NCBI RefSeq assembly: GCF_000710915.1
Contig: NZ_BAUA01000019.1
Span: 1 to 37,017 of the forward strand
Reading direction: 5' to 3'
DNA from: Nocardia brasiliensis IFM 10847
GTDB taxonomy: Bacteria > Actinomycetota > Actinomycetes > Mycobacteriales > Mycobacteriaceae
DNA: 37,017 nt
Position numbers and translations under genes: made by a program. Within the stretch, counting starts at the first letter, position 1. Each line of letters starts with the position of its first letter. This document shows, one piece after another, positions 1-7,527 of the stretch. The notes beneath the pieces were generated by a model. That model saw only the letters and a program-made list of their open reading frames with translations. It made no database searches and was not told the DNA's origin.

Positions 1-337
1 CTGGACTCGCCGGGGTGGTGCTCGGCGGCGCGGGCGTGGTCGCGTGTGTGGGTGCCGAGGTCGTGGGCGTGGGTGAAGGGGTTGTGGGAGAAGCCGATTG
101 CGGAGCGCGGGTAGTCGGATCCGGAGTCTTTCCCGGTGACGGTGGTGGTGTTGCCGGTGTGGTGCTCGGTGTCGTTGCCGATGATGAGGATGGCGGCGGG
201 CTGGTGGTGGGGTCCGCGGTCCCGGATTGCGCTCCTGCTACCAGCAGCAACACCGCGACACCAGCTATACCGGCACGCAACGGAATTCGACGACCTATCC
301 GTTGTTGCCAACGGCTCGACATAGATGGACGCCTCAT
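1..337 (-). CDS. Secreted or membrane-anchored Pro/Thr/Ser-rich protein (partial, N-terminus only)
   Basis: The gene runs off the left edge, so only about the first 112 codons are visible. It starts at the ATG at 337, preceded about seven bases upstream by a strong ribosome binding site (GGAGGGGG). An arginine-rich start (residues 1-21) is followed by a hydrophobic core at residues 22-36 (AGIAGVAVLLLVAGA), which reads as a signal peptide or N-terminal anchor. From about residue 43 to the edge the sequence is almost only Pro, Thr and Ser, like an extracytoplasmic linker. Secreted proteins of this layout often carry a peptidoglycan-binding or hydrolase domain after the linker, but none is visible here, so the function is open. 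The plus-strand reading of the same bases is a low-complexity Gly/Val shadow. Confidence 0.7.
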   Translation of the reverse strand, partial: MRRPSMSSRWQQRIGRRIPLRAGIAGVAVLLLVAGAQSGTADPTTSPPPSSSSATTPSTTPATPPPSPGKTPDPTTRAPQSASPTTPSPTPTTSAPTHATTPAPPSTTPASP

Positions 338-895
338 TAATGCCCCCTCCGCAATCGGATTGCCAGTTCATTGCTGACGCGGGTTCAGGGTCTCATACCG
401 TTCCGCCGTTGTCACCAGGTAACCGCAACTGGGGACCCCAGTCTGTCGTCCACCGAAGGACCGGGAATCCTACGTCGTAGCGGCCATTCACTGAGCGGAG
501 CCCGGACTGGGCAGCAGTAGCCGAGCTCGAGGAGTGGGAACTGCCCCGCCCTTCTTTGCCCTGGCTCAGGTGTGAACATCGCGTCCTCGTCGCGAGTCGT
601 TGTCGCCGTCGCCGGTGTTGTTGCGCCAGTCCTCCGGGGCGAGCTGGCTTCTCCATGCCGTTGCTGCCGCTCGTTCTGCGGCGATTCTGCTCTGATTCCA
701 CACGGTGCGTCCTCCCCTTTGCGCTGGGTGAGCAGGACGTCATGCCGCTTTCGCCGGGGACGTTTCCATTCGGGGACGATTATGTGGTTCAGTGAAAAGC
801 TTGGAAGGGTAACGTTATTCAACCACGCGCAGCGGTCGATGGTTGTCAACGGTGTTTCGGTCATGCAGGCTCGACGACTGTGCCGACGGGGATGG
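338..895. other. Stretch without a supported gene
   Basis: Minus-strand open frames such as 412-864 and 393-743 have no convincing ribosome binding site, unusual composition and no recognisable motif. The stretch probably holds the 3' region of the prim-pol operon and the promoter of the gene at 1-337. An imperfect inverted repeat (CAACCA...TGGTTG) lies near 820-845. No clear terminator or promoter was identified. Confidence 0.4.
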
Positions 896-1873
896 TTACG
901 GATGTTGTCGTTGCGCCTTGCTCGGAGCCGCGCTGGTCAAAGTGGCGGCGACTATCGGTATGCTCGTAGCCCTATCGGGTGTAGACGTCCCTAGTGGCCT
1001 ACCCGATAGGCGCGCGGCGTAGGTCAGGCCGTCGGTGATCGTTCGTGTTGCCTCGGCGTCGGTGAACTCGTCGACCCCGACGTGAACCTGCGCGGCTGCT
1101 AGCAAGGCTGTGCAGGCGTCGGTGTAGTCGAGCAATTCGGCGCCGACGAGTCTGCCCAGGCTGTTGGCGGCCAGCAGGACCGCGCGGTGGCGGGTGCCGG
1201 TGCGGGCGTGCCGGATTCGGGCGCACTGGTGCGAAATCGCGGCCGCGACATAGCCCTCGGGATGACGCACGGTGGTGTTGGTGCGCGAGAGAGCGGCCGG
1301 TGCGGTAGCTACGCGTTGGATCAACCAGTCCGGCAGGGGGATTGGCGTGCGATCGTCGAGGATGAGGTAGCTACCGGTGGGAAGCACTGAGCCTGCGGCG
1401 ACGACGTAGCCGCCGGTGCCGCGGCTGTCGATGCGCCATCCCAGCCGCCCGACGGTGTTGCGCAGCACTGGTGTTGACGGTGCCTGGTAGTACAGGTGCA
1501 GCCCGCCCGACGGTGTCGCCACGGCGAAGGTCGGGACAGGTATCGGCTGGCCGGTGCGAGAAGCGAGGTCGGCCAGGACATCACGGCCGTCGCGAGCATG
1601 ACGCCGCGGCAGTGGCGCAGACTGGTGGTTGCTGGTGTCGAGGTCGAGCACATGCAGCCCGGAGGGGCCGCACGCGACGGCGATGTTATCGGCGGGCCGT
1701 CGACGCCACCACTGGCTGATCTGATCGGTGTCGGGTGTGGCGTTGTCCTCCCATCGTTTGACGGCCGGGACTTTGGTCCCGGGGTGCAGAGGGAAGACGT
1801 GAAAACCGCGCTCGGCGTGGCGGATCGCGGTGTAGCGCAGGTCGAGCTCGGGCGCGGGGATCGGGCGGGTCAC
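896..1873 (-). CDS. Bifunctional DNA primase/polymerase (prim-pol domain)
   Basis: The 325-residue product has the N-terminal bifunctional primase-polymerase domain of plasmids, integrative elements and phages, which makes primers and extends DNA during replication initiation. Visible motifs are HVFPLHPGTK (about residues 25-34), the catalytic acidic pair in VLDLD (D77, D79), the histidine in SGGLHLYY (H126) and the RGTGGYVVAAGS segment (about 151-162) that shapes the nucleotide pocket. The start is the GTG at 1873, whose bases overlap the TGA of the upstream gene (GTGA), so translation is coupled. Reading further upstream in the same frame only enters the shadow of that gene. No helicase domain is present; the C-terminal part (about 165-325) is unassigned. 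It is the last gene of a closely coupled minus-strand operon, which suggests the operon belongs to a replicating or integrative element. Confidence 0.85.
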   Translation of the reverse strand: MTRPIPAPELDLRYTAIRHAERGFHVFPLHPGTKVPAVKRWEDNATPDTDQISQWWRRRPADNIAVACGPSGLHVLDLDTSNHQSAPLPRRHARDGRDVLADLASRTGQPIPVPTFAVATPSGGLHLYYQAPSTPVLRNTVGRLGWRIDSRGTGGYVVAAGSVLPTGSYLILDDRTPIPLPDWLIQRVATAPAALSRTNTTVRHPEGYVAAAISHQCARIRHARTGTRHRAVLLAANSLGRLVGAELLDYTDACTALLAAAQVHVGVDEFTDAEATRTITDGLTYAARLSGRPLGTSTPDRATSIPIVAATLTSAAPSKAQRQHP

Positions 1874-2460
1874 GCTGCGGTGCGGCCGCCGGCGCGCAGG
1901 GCAGCGATGGCCTGGGCGAGTTCGAGCGCGGCCGGGTGGGCGAGGGTGAGGTCGAATGTCACTGTGCTGCCGGGCATGACGCGGATGTTGCCGCGGATAC
2001 CCTCGCCGGTGTCGCCGAAGTCGATCAGATCGTCGTAGACCAGGCGGGCGGGTTGCAGTGTTTGGTGCAGGGCGTGGCGTGTGGTTTGACGCGCGGATTC
2101 GAGTTCGGCTGCCGCGCGAGCACGGGTGCGGCACAGCCCGAGGGTTGTGGTGTAGTCGGGCAGGAGGCGGCGGGTGATCTCGGCCGCGATCGTGGTGGCG
2201 CTGCGGTCGGCGGCGACGGTGATCGTGGTCCAGCCTTCACCGGAGTTGAGATGGCGGTTCAGTTCGCCGTAGTCGGGGCTGATCTTGAGGCGTCCGTGGT
2301 CGGTGCGGCGGTGGGAGGCGTCACCGTGGCGGATGGACAGCGCCTGATCGCCGGGGCCGTGCAGTATGGCGTGGGCGTGGATCATGTAGCCACGCTCGGC
2401 GCTCCAGCCCGGGCCCAGCGCCGCGGCGATCTGGTGCGCCAGTTCGAGCAGATTCGTCAT
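1870..2460 (-). CDS. Hypothetical protein upstream of the primase
   Basis: A 196-residue protein that I do not recognise. The start at 2460 has an excellent ribosome binding site (AAGGAGG, about six bases upstream), which decides against the in-frame ATG at 2709. The stop overlaps the GTG start of the prim-pol gene. The N-terminal half contains short segments such as LGPGWSAERGYMIHAHAI and SIRHGD. The middle (about residues 105-140) is helical and alanine/arginine-rich, and the C-terminus is hydrophobic and alanine-rich. No signal peptide, membrane segment or cysteine cluster is seen. The coupling suggests a role with the primase, perhaps in replication or maintenance of the element, but this is only context. 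Confidence 0.7.
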   Translation of the reverse strand: MTNLLELAHQIAAALGPGWSAERGYMIHAHAILHGPGDQALSIRHGDASHRRTDHGRLKISPDYGELNRHLNSGEGWTTITVAADRSATTIAAEITRRLLPDYTTTLGLCRTRARAAAELESARQTTRHALHQTLQPARLVYDDLIDFGDTGEGIRGNIRVMPGSTVTFDLTLAHPAALELAQAIAALRAGGRTAA

Positions 2461-2709
2461 CAAGCCTCCTTCGTGGGTAAAGCGGTAGCGGTACGGTCTG
2501 GCGCCGCGAGTCCAGTTGTCGAGCCAGCCACCTGAACGGGTGGCCATGCATCCTCGGACCCGGGTATCAGAGCGGCGAGATCGCAGCAGGCGCGATAGAA
2601 TTCGGGTCCGAGCCCGCCGGAGACCGGCGGGCCGCTGCTGGTGGCCAGCTTGCAGGTTCAGCATTTCGATATCCGAGGGCGTGGAGATCGGTTGCGCAGC
2701 AGGGGTCAT
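2460..2709 (-). pseudogene. Small coupled gene with an apparent +1 frameshift
   Basis: The ATG at 2709 overlaps the stop of the upstream gene (ATGA). In that frame about 19 residues (ending SDIEMLNL) look coding. From about 2655 the coding-like frame is the +1 frame: KLATSSGPPVSGGLGPEF, then YRACCDLAALIPGSEDAWPP, ending KEA at a TGA that overlaps the next start (TGATG at 2458-2462). Both ends therefore fit a coupled operon gene of about 83 residues, but the two halves are in different frames and the second has no ATG or GTG of its own. It may be a real frameshift mutation, a sequencing error or programmed frameshifting. The family is not recognised. Confidence 0.5.
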
Positions 2710-3386
2710 TGGGGATCGTCTGGTTCGCCGAAGAGCTGGCGGACGACGATGATGTCGGCGAGCAGATCCCGGGATGTGTCGGCGCCGGGGGCGGCGTCAC
2801 GGATTCGGCGGAGTTTGCGTAATCGCACGTTGCGCAGGTCGACCCCGGTCCGCAGTGGGGTGGTGGGGTGGCCGTGGTCGGTGACGACGGTGTAGTCCGA
2901 GATCGGTAGCCATGCTTCGTACCAGGCTTCGGCGGGTGCGCCGGTGCGGTGCGAGGGTTCGTCGGTGACCCGGGCCCACCGCCGGCACCCGCAGTCAGGA
3001 TCACCGCAGGCGGTGAGCTGACGGTCGGGGTCGGGGTGGTAGCGGTCGAGGCGGCCGGTGAGTACCGGGCATGCCGCCGCGGAGTAGTGGGCGCAGTCGG
3101 GGTGCATGCCGGGTTCGAGGGCCATGCCTTGCCGGTAATCGACGGGGCGCAGGTAGATCGCGACCCAATCGGTGAGTGGTTGCCCGCAGATCTGGCAGAG
3201 CTTGTGCCGCCAGACCCGCTGCGCGGTGGGCGCGTGCATCGTGCCCCACACTGGACGGGTCCGGTCTCGATGGGTGAGCGTGATGTAGGGGACGACCATG
3301 CCACCCGAGCGCGGCGCGCCAAGGAGACGGTCAGGGATCGGCGTACGCCCGGCACCGGGGTCGGGATCGTGCTCGGTCAGGGTCAC
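2706..3386 (-). CDS. Hypothetical protein with a zinc-binding cysteine cluster
   Basis: A 226-residue protein. A CxxC pair (CQICGQ) around residue 65 and later Cys/His residues (PDCAH, CGDPDCGCRR) suggest one or two structural zinc sites, as in small HNH-like or zinc-ribbon proteins, but no catalytic motif is clear. The start at 3386 overlaps the stop of the gene before it (ATGA), and the stop overlaps the start of the next small gene (ATGA), so it sits inside a coupled chain. The C-terminus is rich in Arg and Asp with no membrane segment. The function is unknown. Confidence 0.7.
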   Translation of the reverse strand: MTLTEHDPDPGAGRTPIPDRLLGAPRSGGMVVPYITLTHRDRTRPVWGTMHAPTAQRVWRHKLCQICGQPLTDWVAIYLRPVDYRQGMALEPGMHPDCAHYSAAACPVLTGRLDRYHPDPDRQLTACGDPDCGCRRWARVTDEPSHRTGAPAEAWYEAWLPISDYTVVTDHGHPTTPLRTGVDLRNVRLRKLRRIRDAAPGADTSRDLLADIIVVRQLFGEPDDPQ

Positions 3387-3637
3387 CTCGAATCAGAGTG
3401 CAGGGAAAGGGGTTCCGGCAGCTTCGGTGCGGACGGGGTGCCGCTCAGTGGTGCAGCCGACAACAGGACGACGGCGTGCCGGTCGCGGACGCCGCGACTA
3501 CGGATGCGCACATCGACGCGTGCCGAGATCGCGCCGGGCCGGGCTGGGTGGGGTTGCCACGGCCCGAAGCGGTCCTCGTCGAGGGCGGGCAGGTTCGATT
3601 CGATCCAGGCCAGCAGTTGCGTGCTGTCGCCGATCAT
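3383..3637 (-). CDS. Small hypothetical protein
   Basis: An 84-residue protein starting MIGDSTQLLAWIESNLPALD. Its ATG at 3637 overlaps the TGA of the upstream gene and its stop overlaps the start of the downstream gene, both as ATGA. This pattern decides the start against the much longer frame extending to 3862, which is only the shadow of the upstream gene. The first 30 residues are helical and the rest is basic and Pro/Ser-rich. No family is recognised. Confidence 0.65.
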   Translation of the reverse strand: MIGDSTQLLAWIESNLPALDEDRFGPWQPHPARPGAISARVDVRIRSRGVRDRHAVVLLSAAPLSGTPSAPKLPEPLSLHSDSR

Positions 3638-4140
3638 GCGGGGGCCCAACGGTTTCCGGTGCGCGGGTCGTGATCGTGGATGTCGACGACGGTCGGCACC
3701 CCGGGCACCAGGTCGGAGACCGAGCGTGGCAGCACTGCCTGGCGACCACCGGCGGCCCACCACTCCGCGGCGATCACGCACCGCCGCTGCCGATCGAGGA
3801 CGGTCGGTGCCAGATACCAGTGCATCCCGGTGACCGCCGCGTCGAATACGCCGTCTTCCCAACGGATCCGGCGGGTACTTCCCGGGCCTGGCGTGAGGAC
3901 CTGGGTGGCGTTTTCGACCCGGATCAGCGCCATGACCGGAGTCCCCTGAGCGCGAGCTGTGGCCAGATCGAACCCGGGGAACATCGCCACGTCGGTGTCC
4001 GGGCGCGGTGCGGTGGCGAAGGCGGCGTGGTATCCGGCGATCACGACGTGCTCGGCGCCCGGCTCGGACGCCGGGAGGTAGGGCGCGTGGTCGGGGTGGA
4101 TGCGGGTCCGCGCGGTGTAGGGGTACAGCTCAGCGTCCAT
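3634..4140 (-). CDS. Hypothetical protein
   Basis: A 168-residue protein starting MDAELYPYTARTRI. The ATG at 4140 lies 11 bases inside the end of the preceding gene, and the stop overlaps the next start (ATGA). The sequence looks globular with alternating hydrophobic stretches (EHVVIAGYHAAFATA, GTPVMALIRVENATQVL, CVIAAEWWAAGG). It ends PTVVDIHDHDPRTGNRW, a C-terminus rich in Asp and His. No recognised catalytic motif, signal peptide or membrane segment is seen. Position in the coupled chain between the amidotransferase and the primase is the only clue to function. Confidence 0.65.
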   Translation of the reverse strand: MDAELYPYTARTRIHPDHAPYLPASEPGAEHVVIAGYHAAFATAPRPDTDVAMFPGFDLATARAQGTPVMALIRVENATQVLTPGPGSTRRIRWEDGVFDAAVTGMHWYLAPTVLDRQRRCVIAAEWWAAGGRQAVLPRSVSDLVPGVPTVVDIHDHDPRTGNRWAPA

Positions 4141-4627
4141 CGGAGCCGTCCTGGGTGGTGGCGGGCCGCGACGGGCACGACAGCGGAGCCTTCTCGAGTG
4201 CCGGAGTCGGCACGGTGGGCGGGGCCGGCTGGGTGTGGACTGATTCGATGTAGGCCAGCGGGAGCAGAAATCCTGGGCCGTCGTTGTGCCCGCTGTCACG
4301 CACGAGGACGCAGTGGCGGCGTACGGCAACGACGTGCAGGTCGTGGTGAGTGAACCCGCCGCGGGTGCGGAAGGTGACGGTGGCCTGGTCGCGGCGTAGC
4401 CGGTGCAACTCGACGGTGAGCAGTTCGAGCCAGCCGTCCGCGGGCTCGCTGCCCGCATCGTGTGCGGGCTGGTTGTCGAGCGCGCACAGCCGGTCGGTGA
4501 GTTGTTCGGACAGCACGTCAATAGGGGTGCGATCGGGCGGGCGGGTGTTGATGCCGGTGAGCACGCGCGTGAGGAACTCGGTTTCGGATTCGGTGTCCGC
4601 TGTTGCGGGTGGCCAGGGACCGGTCAT
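4130..4627 (-). CDS. Hypothetical protein
   Basis: A 165-residue protein starting MTGPWPPATADTESETEF. A GGGAG ribosome binding site lies about six bases before the ATG at 4627, and the coding end overlaps the next gene by 11 bases. A helical region (about residues 15-75) precedes a strand-rich region with TVTFRTRGGFTHHDLHVVAV and RRHCVLVRDSGH, followed by a Pro/Thr-rich tail. The compact strand-rich part could be a small beta-barrel domain, but this is a guess. The gene lies 67 bases downstream of the amidotransferase at 4695-5465 and probably shares its transcript. Confidence 0.65.
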   Translation of the reverse strand: MTGPWPPATADTESETEFLTRVLTGINTRPPDRTPIDVLSEQLTDRLCALDNQPAHDAGSEPADGWLELLTVELHRLRRDQATVTFRTRGGFTHHDLHVVAVRRHCVLVRDSGHNDGPGFLLPLAYIESVHTQPAPPTVPTPALEKAPLSCPSRPATTQDGSDGR

Positions 4628-4694
4628 CGTCGTCTCCCAGAGGGCGGGCCGGGGCGAACCAGCATGGATCGCCGCGACGGGGATGGGTTGGGGG

Positions 4695-5465
4695 TCAGGC
4701 TGTTTCGAGGCCGAGGAGTTCGGCGTAGCGTTCTTGGCCGTCGAGTGTGGGGCAGCTGCAGCGGGGGAACGGGGTGCTGCAATCGACGCAGAACCCGCAC
4801 ATGCTGCAGAGTGGGTTGTCGGGGTCGGTGTTGAACTCGCCGCACTCCTCACACCACCCGTAGTAGGAGGTCGACCGGTCCTCGGCCGCGCCGGCCCACA
4901 GCGCCTCGCGGTAGGAGTGGTTGGAATACCAGCTGCCCTGGTCCCAGTGCCCGTAGCGCTCGTTGAACACATACCCCTGGTGTGTGTAGGCGGGATCGAC
5001 GGTGAGCAACACCATTTTGTCGGTGCCCAGCCAATACTCGAATTTCCAGCGACCGGTCGCGGTGTCCAGCGTCCCGGCCGGGAGCAGCGGCATGAGCTCC
5101 TCGGCGGCGATGCGGGTGTCCGAGCGAGGGTCATCGGCGACGGGGTGTACCTCTGGCGGCAGGACTCCGTTGTGCGCGAGCACAGTTCGTGCGTCGCCGC
5201 CGACAAGGAATGGGTGGCAGTTGTCGACGGTGCGCGGTCCGTGGGTGGCCAGGCGGGAGTGGAACAGTGCGTGCCCGTCGGGGTATCGGGTTCGCACGGT
5301 GGCGAATTCGGTGAGCACGGTTTCGGCGTCGAGGCCGTGTCCGACGGTGATCGTCTCCCCGGTGATCACGGCGTAGCCGTGCCCGTGTGGGTTGGCTTTC
5401 GCGCCGGCGCGCAGCCGGTCGAGGTCGGGGCTGGTGCCGGGCTCGAGGAAGGTCAGGATGCACAT
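4695..5465 (-). CDS. Class II glutamine amidotransferase with C-terminal zinc ribbon (cassette 1)
   Basis: A 256-residue N-terminal-nucleophile amidotransferase that should release ammonia from glutamine. The start is fixed by the catalytic cysteine at position 2 (MCILTF), which becomes N-terminal after Met removal. Family-like motifs follow in order: NPHGHGYA (25-32), HSRLATHG (69-76), NCHPF (82-86), AHNG (97-100) and SDTRIAAEE (115-123). The last 50 residues hold CxxC pairs (C205/C208, C220/C223, C226/C229) typical of zinc ribbons. No synthase domain is fused. The partner is the amidoligase immediately upstream, whose 3' end it overlaps by 13 bases, so ammonia or amine supply for that ligase is the likely role. 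The substrate is unknown. It is a close paralogue of 6733-7527. Confidence 0.88.
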   Translation of the reverse strand: MCILTFLEPGTSPDLDRLRAGAKANPHGHGYAVITGETITVGHGLDAETVLTEFATVRTRYPDGHALFHSRLATHGPRTVDNCHPFLVGGDARTVLAHNGVLPPEVHPVADDPRSDTRIAAEELMPLLPAGTLDTATGRWKFEYWLGTDKMVLLTVDPAYTHQGYVFNERYGHWDQGSWYSNHSYREALWAGAAEDRSTSYYGWCEECGEFNTDPDNPLCSMCGFCVDCSTPFPRCSCPTLDGQERYAELLGLETA

Positions 5466-6661
5466 GCGAGGTCCTCCAGTTCGGCGAGCAGGGGCGAGTA
5501 CTGCGGGCGGGTCCGCAGCCAGGTGGTGAACGCGCTCCATTCCCAGCCGCGGCGGCGCGTGATATCGGCGGCGGTGAGCGTGCGGGTGTATTCGACCGAG
5601 CCCGCCGCGAAGCCCAGCGCGGCCTGAACCTGCTGGGGTTTGAGGGAACTGGCGAAGATCCGCATCTCGAAGGTGTCGGTGGGGCGGACGTTGATCGCTT
5701 GATAGCGGGGGCAGCAGCGTTCACCGTGGGCGGCGTCGAAGGCCATCGCGCGCGCGTCCTCGGAGAACACCGCCCAGGTCGAGCGACGGCGCGCGAGCCG
5801 GGTGACGGGGTTTTCGTTGCGGTAGACGAACTTCAGCCACCGGTAGATGTGGGCGGGGGAGTCGAACCCGGCACGCGAGAGATGGACGTGGATGCCGACC
5901 TCGGAGTCGGTGTGGCAGCCCAGTAACCGCAGCCGGTTCAACAACGGCCACGGGAAGCGGGTGAGCGCGTAATCCAGCGACATCGGATGGGTGACCAGTT
6001 CGAAACCGCAGTCGATCGAGCCGTCCTCTTTCAGGTAGCCGAGGTCGCCGAGGTGATCGAGCGCGGTGTCGGCGGCCTGGGCCAGGACGCGGCTGGGGGT
6101 ATTGATCTCGAGTTCCATACCCACAAACAGCGGCCCGGTGCCGTGGAAGCGCGGGGTGGGCCTGTAGGAGCAGCGGTGGATCTGGTCGTGGGGGCTGGTG
6201 CAGTCGGTGCAGTAGTCGTCGTCGTAGTGGATGACGGTGTCGCAGGCGGGGCACTCTCGATAGCACTCGTCACGGCAGCGCTGGCACACGTGGTGACCGC
6301 CTTGGACGTAGACGCTGTCGTCGTCGAGCCGGCCGCAGTCGTGGCAACGGTCATAGAGATCGACGCAGCTCTCACAGACCGGATCTCCGCGGAAAGTGGC
6401 GGTGATCTCGGGGTAGTAGGTGCCGCAGTCGCGGCAACGGGTCATCCCTGCGACGCAGTGGACGCACAGCAGCTCATCGTGGCCGCTGCGGTGCAAGGTG
6501 GTGGCGGGTCCAGAGCAGTGGTCGCAGGTCAGGACGGTGCAGGCGGCGCATCCGGGGCACAGCCGCTCGCCCTCGACCGTGGTGCATATCTCGGAGGTCG
6601 AGACCGGCTGTTCGCACCGCCAGCACAGGGGATCGAGCAGCGTGAGCGTGGAATCTGGCAT
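5453..6661 (-). CDS. Amidoligase-family protein with N-terminal zinc knuckles (cassette 1)
   Basis: A 402-residue protein of two parts. Residues 12-155 carry about ten CxxC or CxxxC knuckles (for example CWRC, CPGC, CDHC, CRDC, CHDC, CQRC, CTDC), a multi-zinc module for protein or nucleic-acid contact. Residues 170-400 match the putative amidoligase (COOH-NH2 ligase) family related to glutamine synthetase: GMELEI with metal-binding E183 and E185, GIHVHLSR with H258 and H260, and FEMRIF with E332 and R334. Such enzymes are predicted to join a carboxylate to an amine using ATP. The ATG at 6661 follows an AAAGG motif. It pairs with the downstream amidotransferase and is duplicated at 7515-8708. 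Substrates are not known. Confidence 0.85.
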   Translation of the reverse strand: MPDSTLTLLDPLCWRCEQPVSTSEICTTVEGERLCPGCAACTVLTCDHCSGPATTLHRSGHDELLCVHCVAGMTRCRDCGTYYPEITATFRGDPVCESCVDLYDRCHDCGRLDDDSVYVQGGHHVCQRCRDECYRECPACDTVIHYDDDYCTDCTSPHDQIHRCSYRPTPRFHGTGPLFVGMELEINTPSRVLAQAADTALDHLGDLGYLKEDGSIDCGFELVTHPMSLDYALTRFPWPLLNRLRLLGCHTDSEVGIHVHLSRAGFDSPAHIYRWLKFVYRNENPVTRLARRRSTWAVFSEDARAMAFDAAHGERCCPRYQAINVRPTDTFEMRIFASSLKPQQVQAALGFAAGSVEYTRTLTAADITRRRGWEWSAFTTWLRTRPQYSPLLAELEDLACAS

Positions 6662-6687
6662 AGCACAACGCCTTTCGAAGAATCGAC

Positions 6688-6717
6688 AAAGCCCCACCCG
6701 GGGATCGCGGGTGGGGC
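6688..6717 (-). terminator. Strong hairpin between the two cassettes
   Basis: GCCCCACCCG at 6691-6700 pairs perfectly with CGGGTGGGGC at 6708-6717 over a seven-base loop. On the minus strand it is followed by TTTGTC, a weak U-run. It lies 16 bases after the end of the cassette 2 amidotransferase and 27 bases before the cassette 1 amidoligase. It can act as a terminator or attenuator between the cassettes. Confidence 0.65.
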
Positions 6718-6732
6718 CTTCTGGACAGGAGT

Positions 6733-7527
6733 TCAGCGAGAGGGATCGACCGGGAGCAGGATGGGCCGCGGTGGCGCGGCTGCGGCCAGAGCCCGACGGC
6801 CCGACGGTGCGGGGTGCGTTCGGGTGCGGGATTCGAGGCAGGCGCAATCGGGAAAGGCGTATTCGCACTCGAAGCACCACCCGCACTGCCCGCAGTGCCG
6901 GTCCGAGCTGTCGAGGTTGAGCAGTCCGCAGTAGTCGCACAGATATCGCCGCGGTGGCCTCGGGCGTGGCAGGTAGCTGGTGTTGGAGTACCAGATCCCG
7001 CCATCCCAGCGCCCGGCGTCGCTACCGAACAGGTAGGCGCTGTAGTGGTAGGCGGGGTCGACGGTGAGGATGAGCAGTTTGCTCGAACCCAGCCACGACG
7101 CGAGCCCCCGCGCACCGCGCACGGTGTCGATCGACCCGAACGGCGCACGGGGCAGGTAGTCCTCGGCGGCGATACGGGTATCCGAACGCGGATCGAACGG
7201 ACCGGGATGGACCCGTTTGGGCAGCACACCGTTGTGCGCGAGCACGGTCCGCGCGTCGGAGCCGAGCCGGAACGGATGACAGTTGGCCGGTATCCGGTCG
7301 CCGTGGGTGGCGTAGCGGGAATGAAACAACGCCTCCCGCTTCGGATACCGGGCCCGCACGGCACCGAATTCGTCGAGGACCTCCTGCGCGTTCATGCCAT
7401 GCCCGACCACGATCTGTCCCTCGGCGATAACAGCGAAGCCGTGCCCGTGCGGGTTGGCGCTCGCGCCGAGCGACAACGCCGACAGATCAGGACTGATCCC
7501 GGGCGGAAAGTAGGTCAGCAGGCACAT
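6733..7527 (-). CDS. Class II glutamine amidotransferase with zinc ribbon (cassette 2)
   Basis: A 264-residue paralogue of the protein at 4695-5465. The nucleophile cysteine is again residue 2 (MCLLTYF), and the motifs fall at the same positions: NPHGHGFA (25-32), HSRYATHG (69-76), NCHPF (82-86), AHNG (97-100) and SDTRIAAED (115-123). The C-terminal zinc ribbon has CDYC (197-200), CGQCGWC (212-218) and CAC (228-230), then about 35 residues rich in Ala, Pro and Arg that cassette 1 lacks. The start overlaps the amidoligase by 13 bases, exactly as in cassette 1, which supports duplication of the whole pair. The role is glutamine-derived ammonia supply to the partner ligase, by inference. Confidence 0.88.
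   Translation of the reverse strand: MCLLTYFPPGISPDLSALSLGASANPHGHGFAVIAEGQIVVGHGMNAQEVLDEFGAVRARYPKREALFHSRYATHGDRIPANCHPFRLGSDARTVLAHNGVLPKRVHPGPFDPRSDTRIAAEDYLPRAPFGSIDTVRGARGLASWLGSSKLLILTVDPAYHYSAYLFGSDAGRWDGGIWYSNTSYLPRPRPPRRYLCDYCGLLNLDSSDRHCGQCGWCFECEYAFPDCACLESRTRTHPAPSGRRALAAAAPPRPILLPVDPSR

Noticed and set aside
412..864. 150-residue minus-strand frame between the primase gene and the left-edge gene
   Set aside because: No ribosome binding site, unusual composition, and overlapping frames that are equally open. It is more likely non-coding.
4350..5627. 425-residue plus-strand open frame
   Set aside because: Lies antisense to the amidotransferase and its neighbour, is rich in Gly/Val/Ala/Arg and lacks any domain. 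It is a typical shadow in GC-rich DNA.
5987..6934. 315-residue plus-strand open frame
   Set aside because: Antisense to the amidoligase cysteine region; its Val/Ala/Gly-rich sequence is the shadow of CxxC-rich coding.
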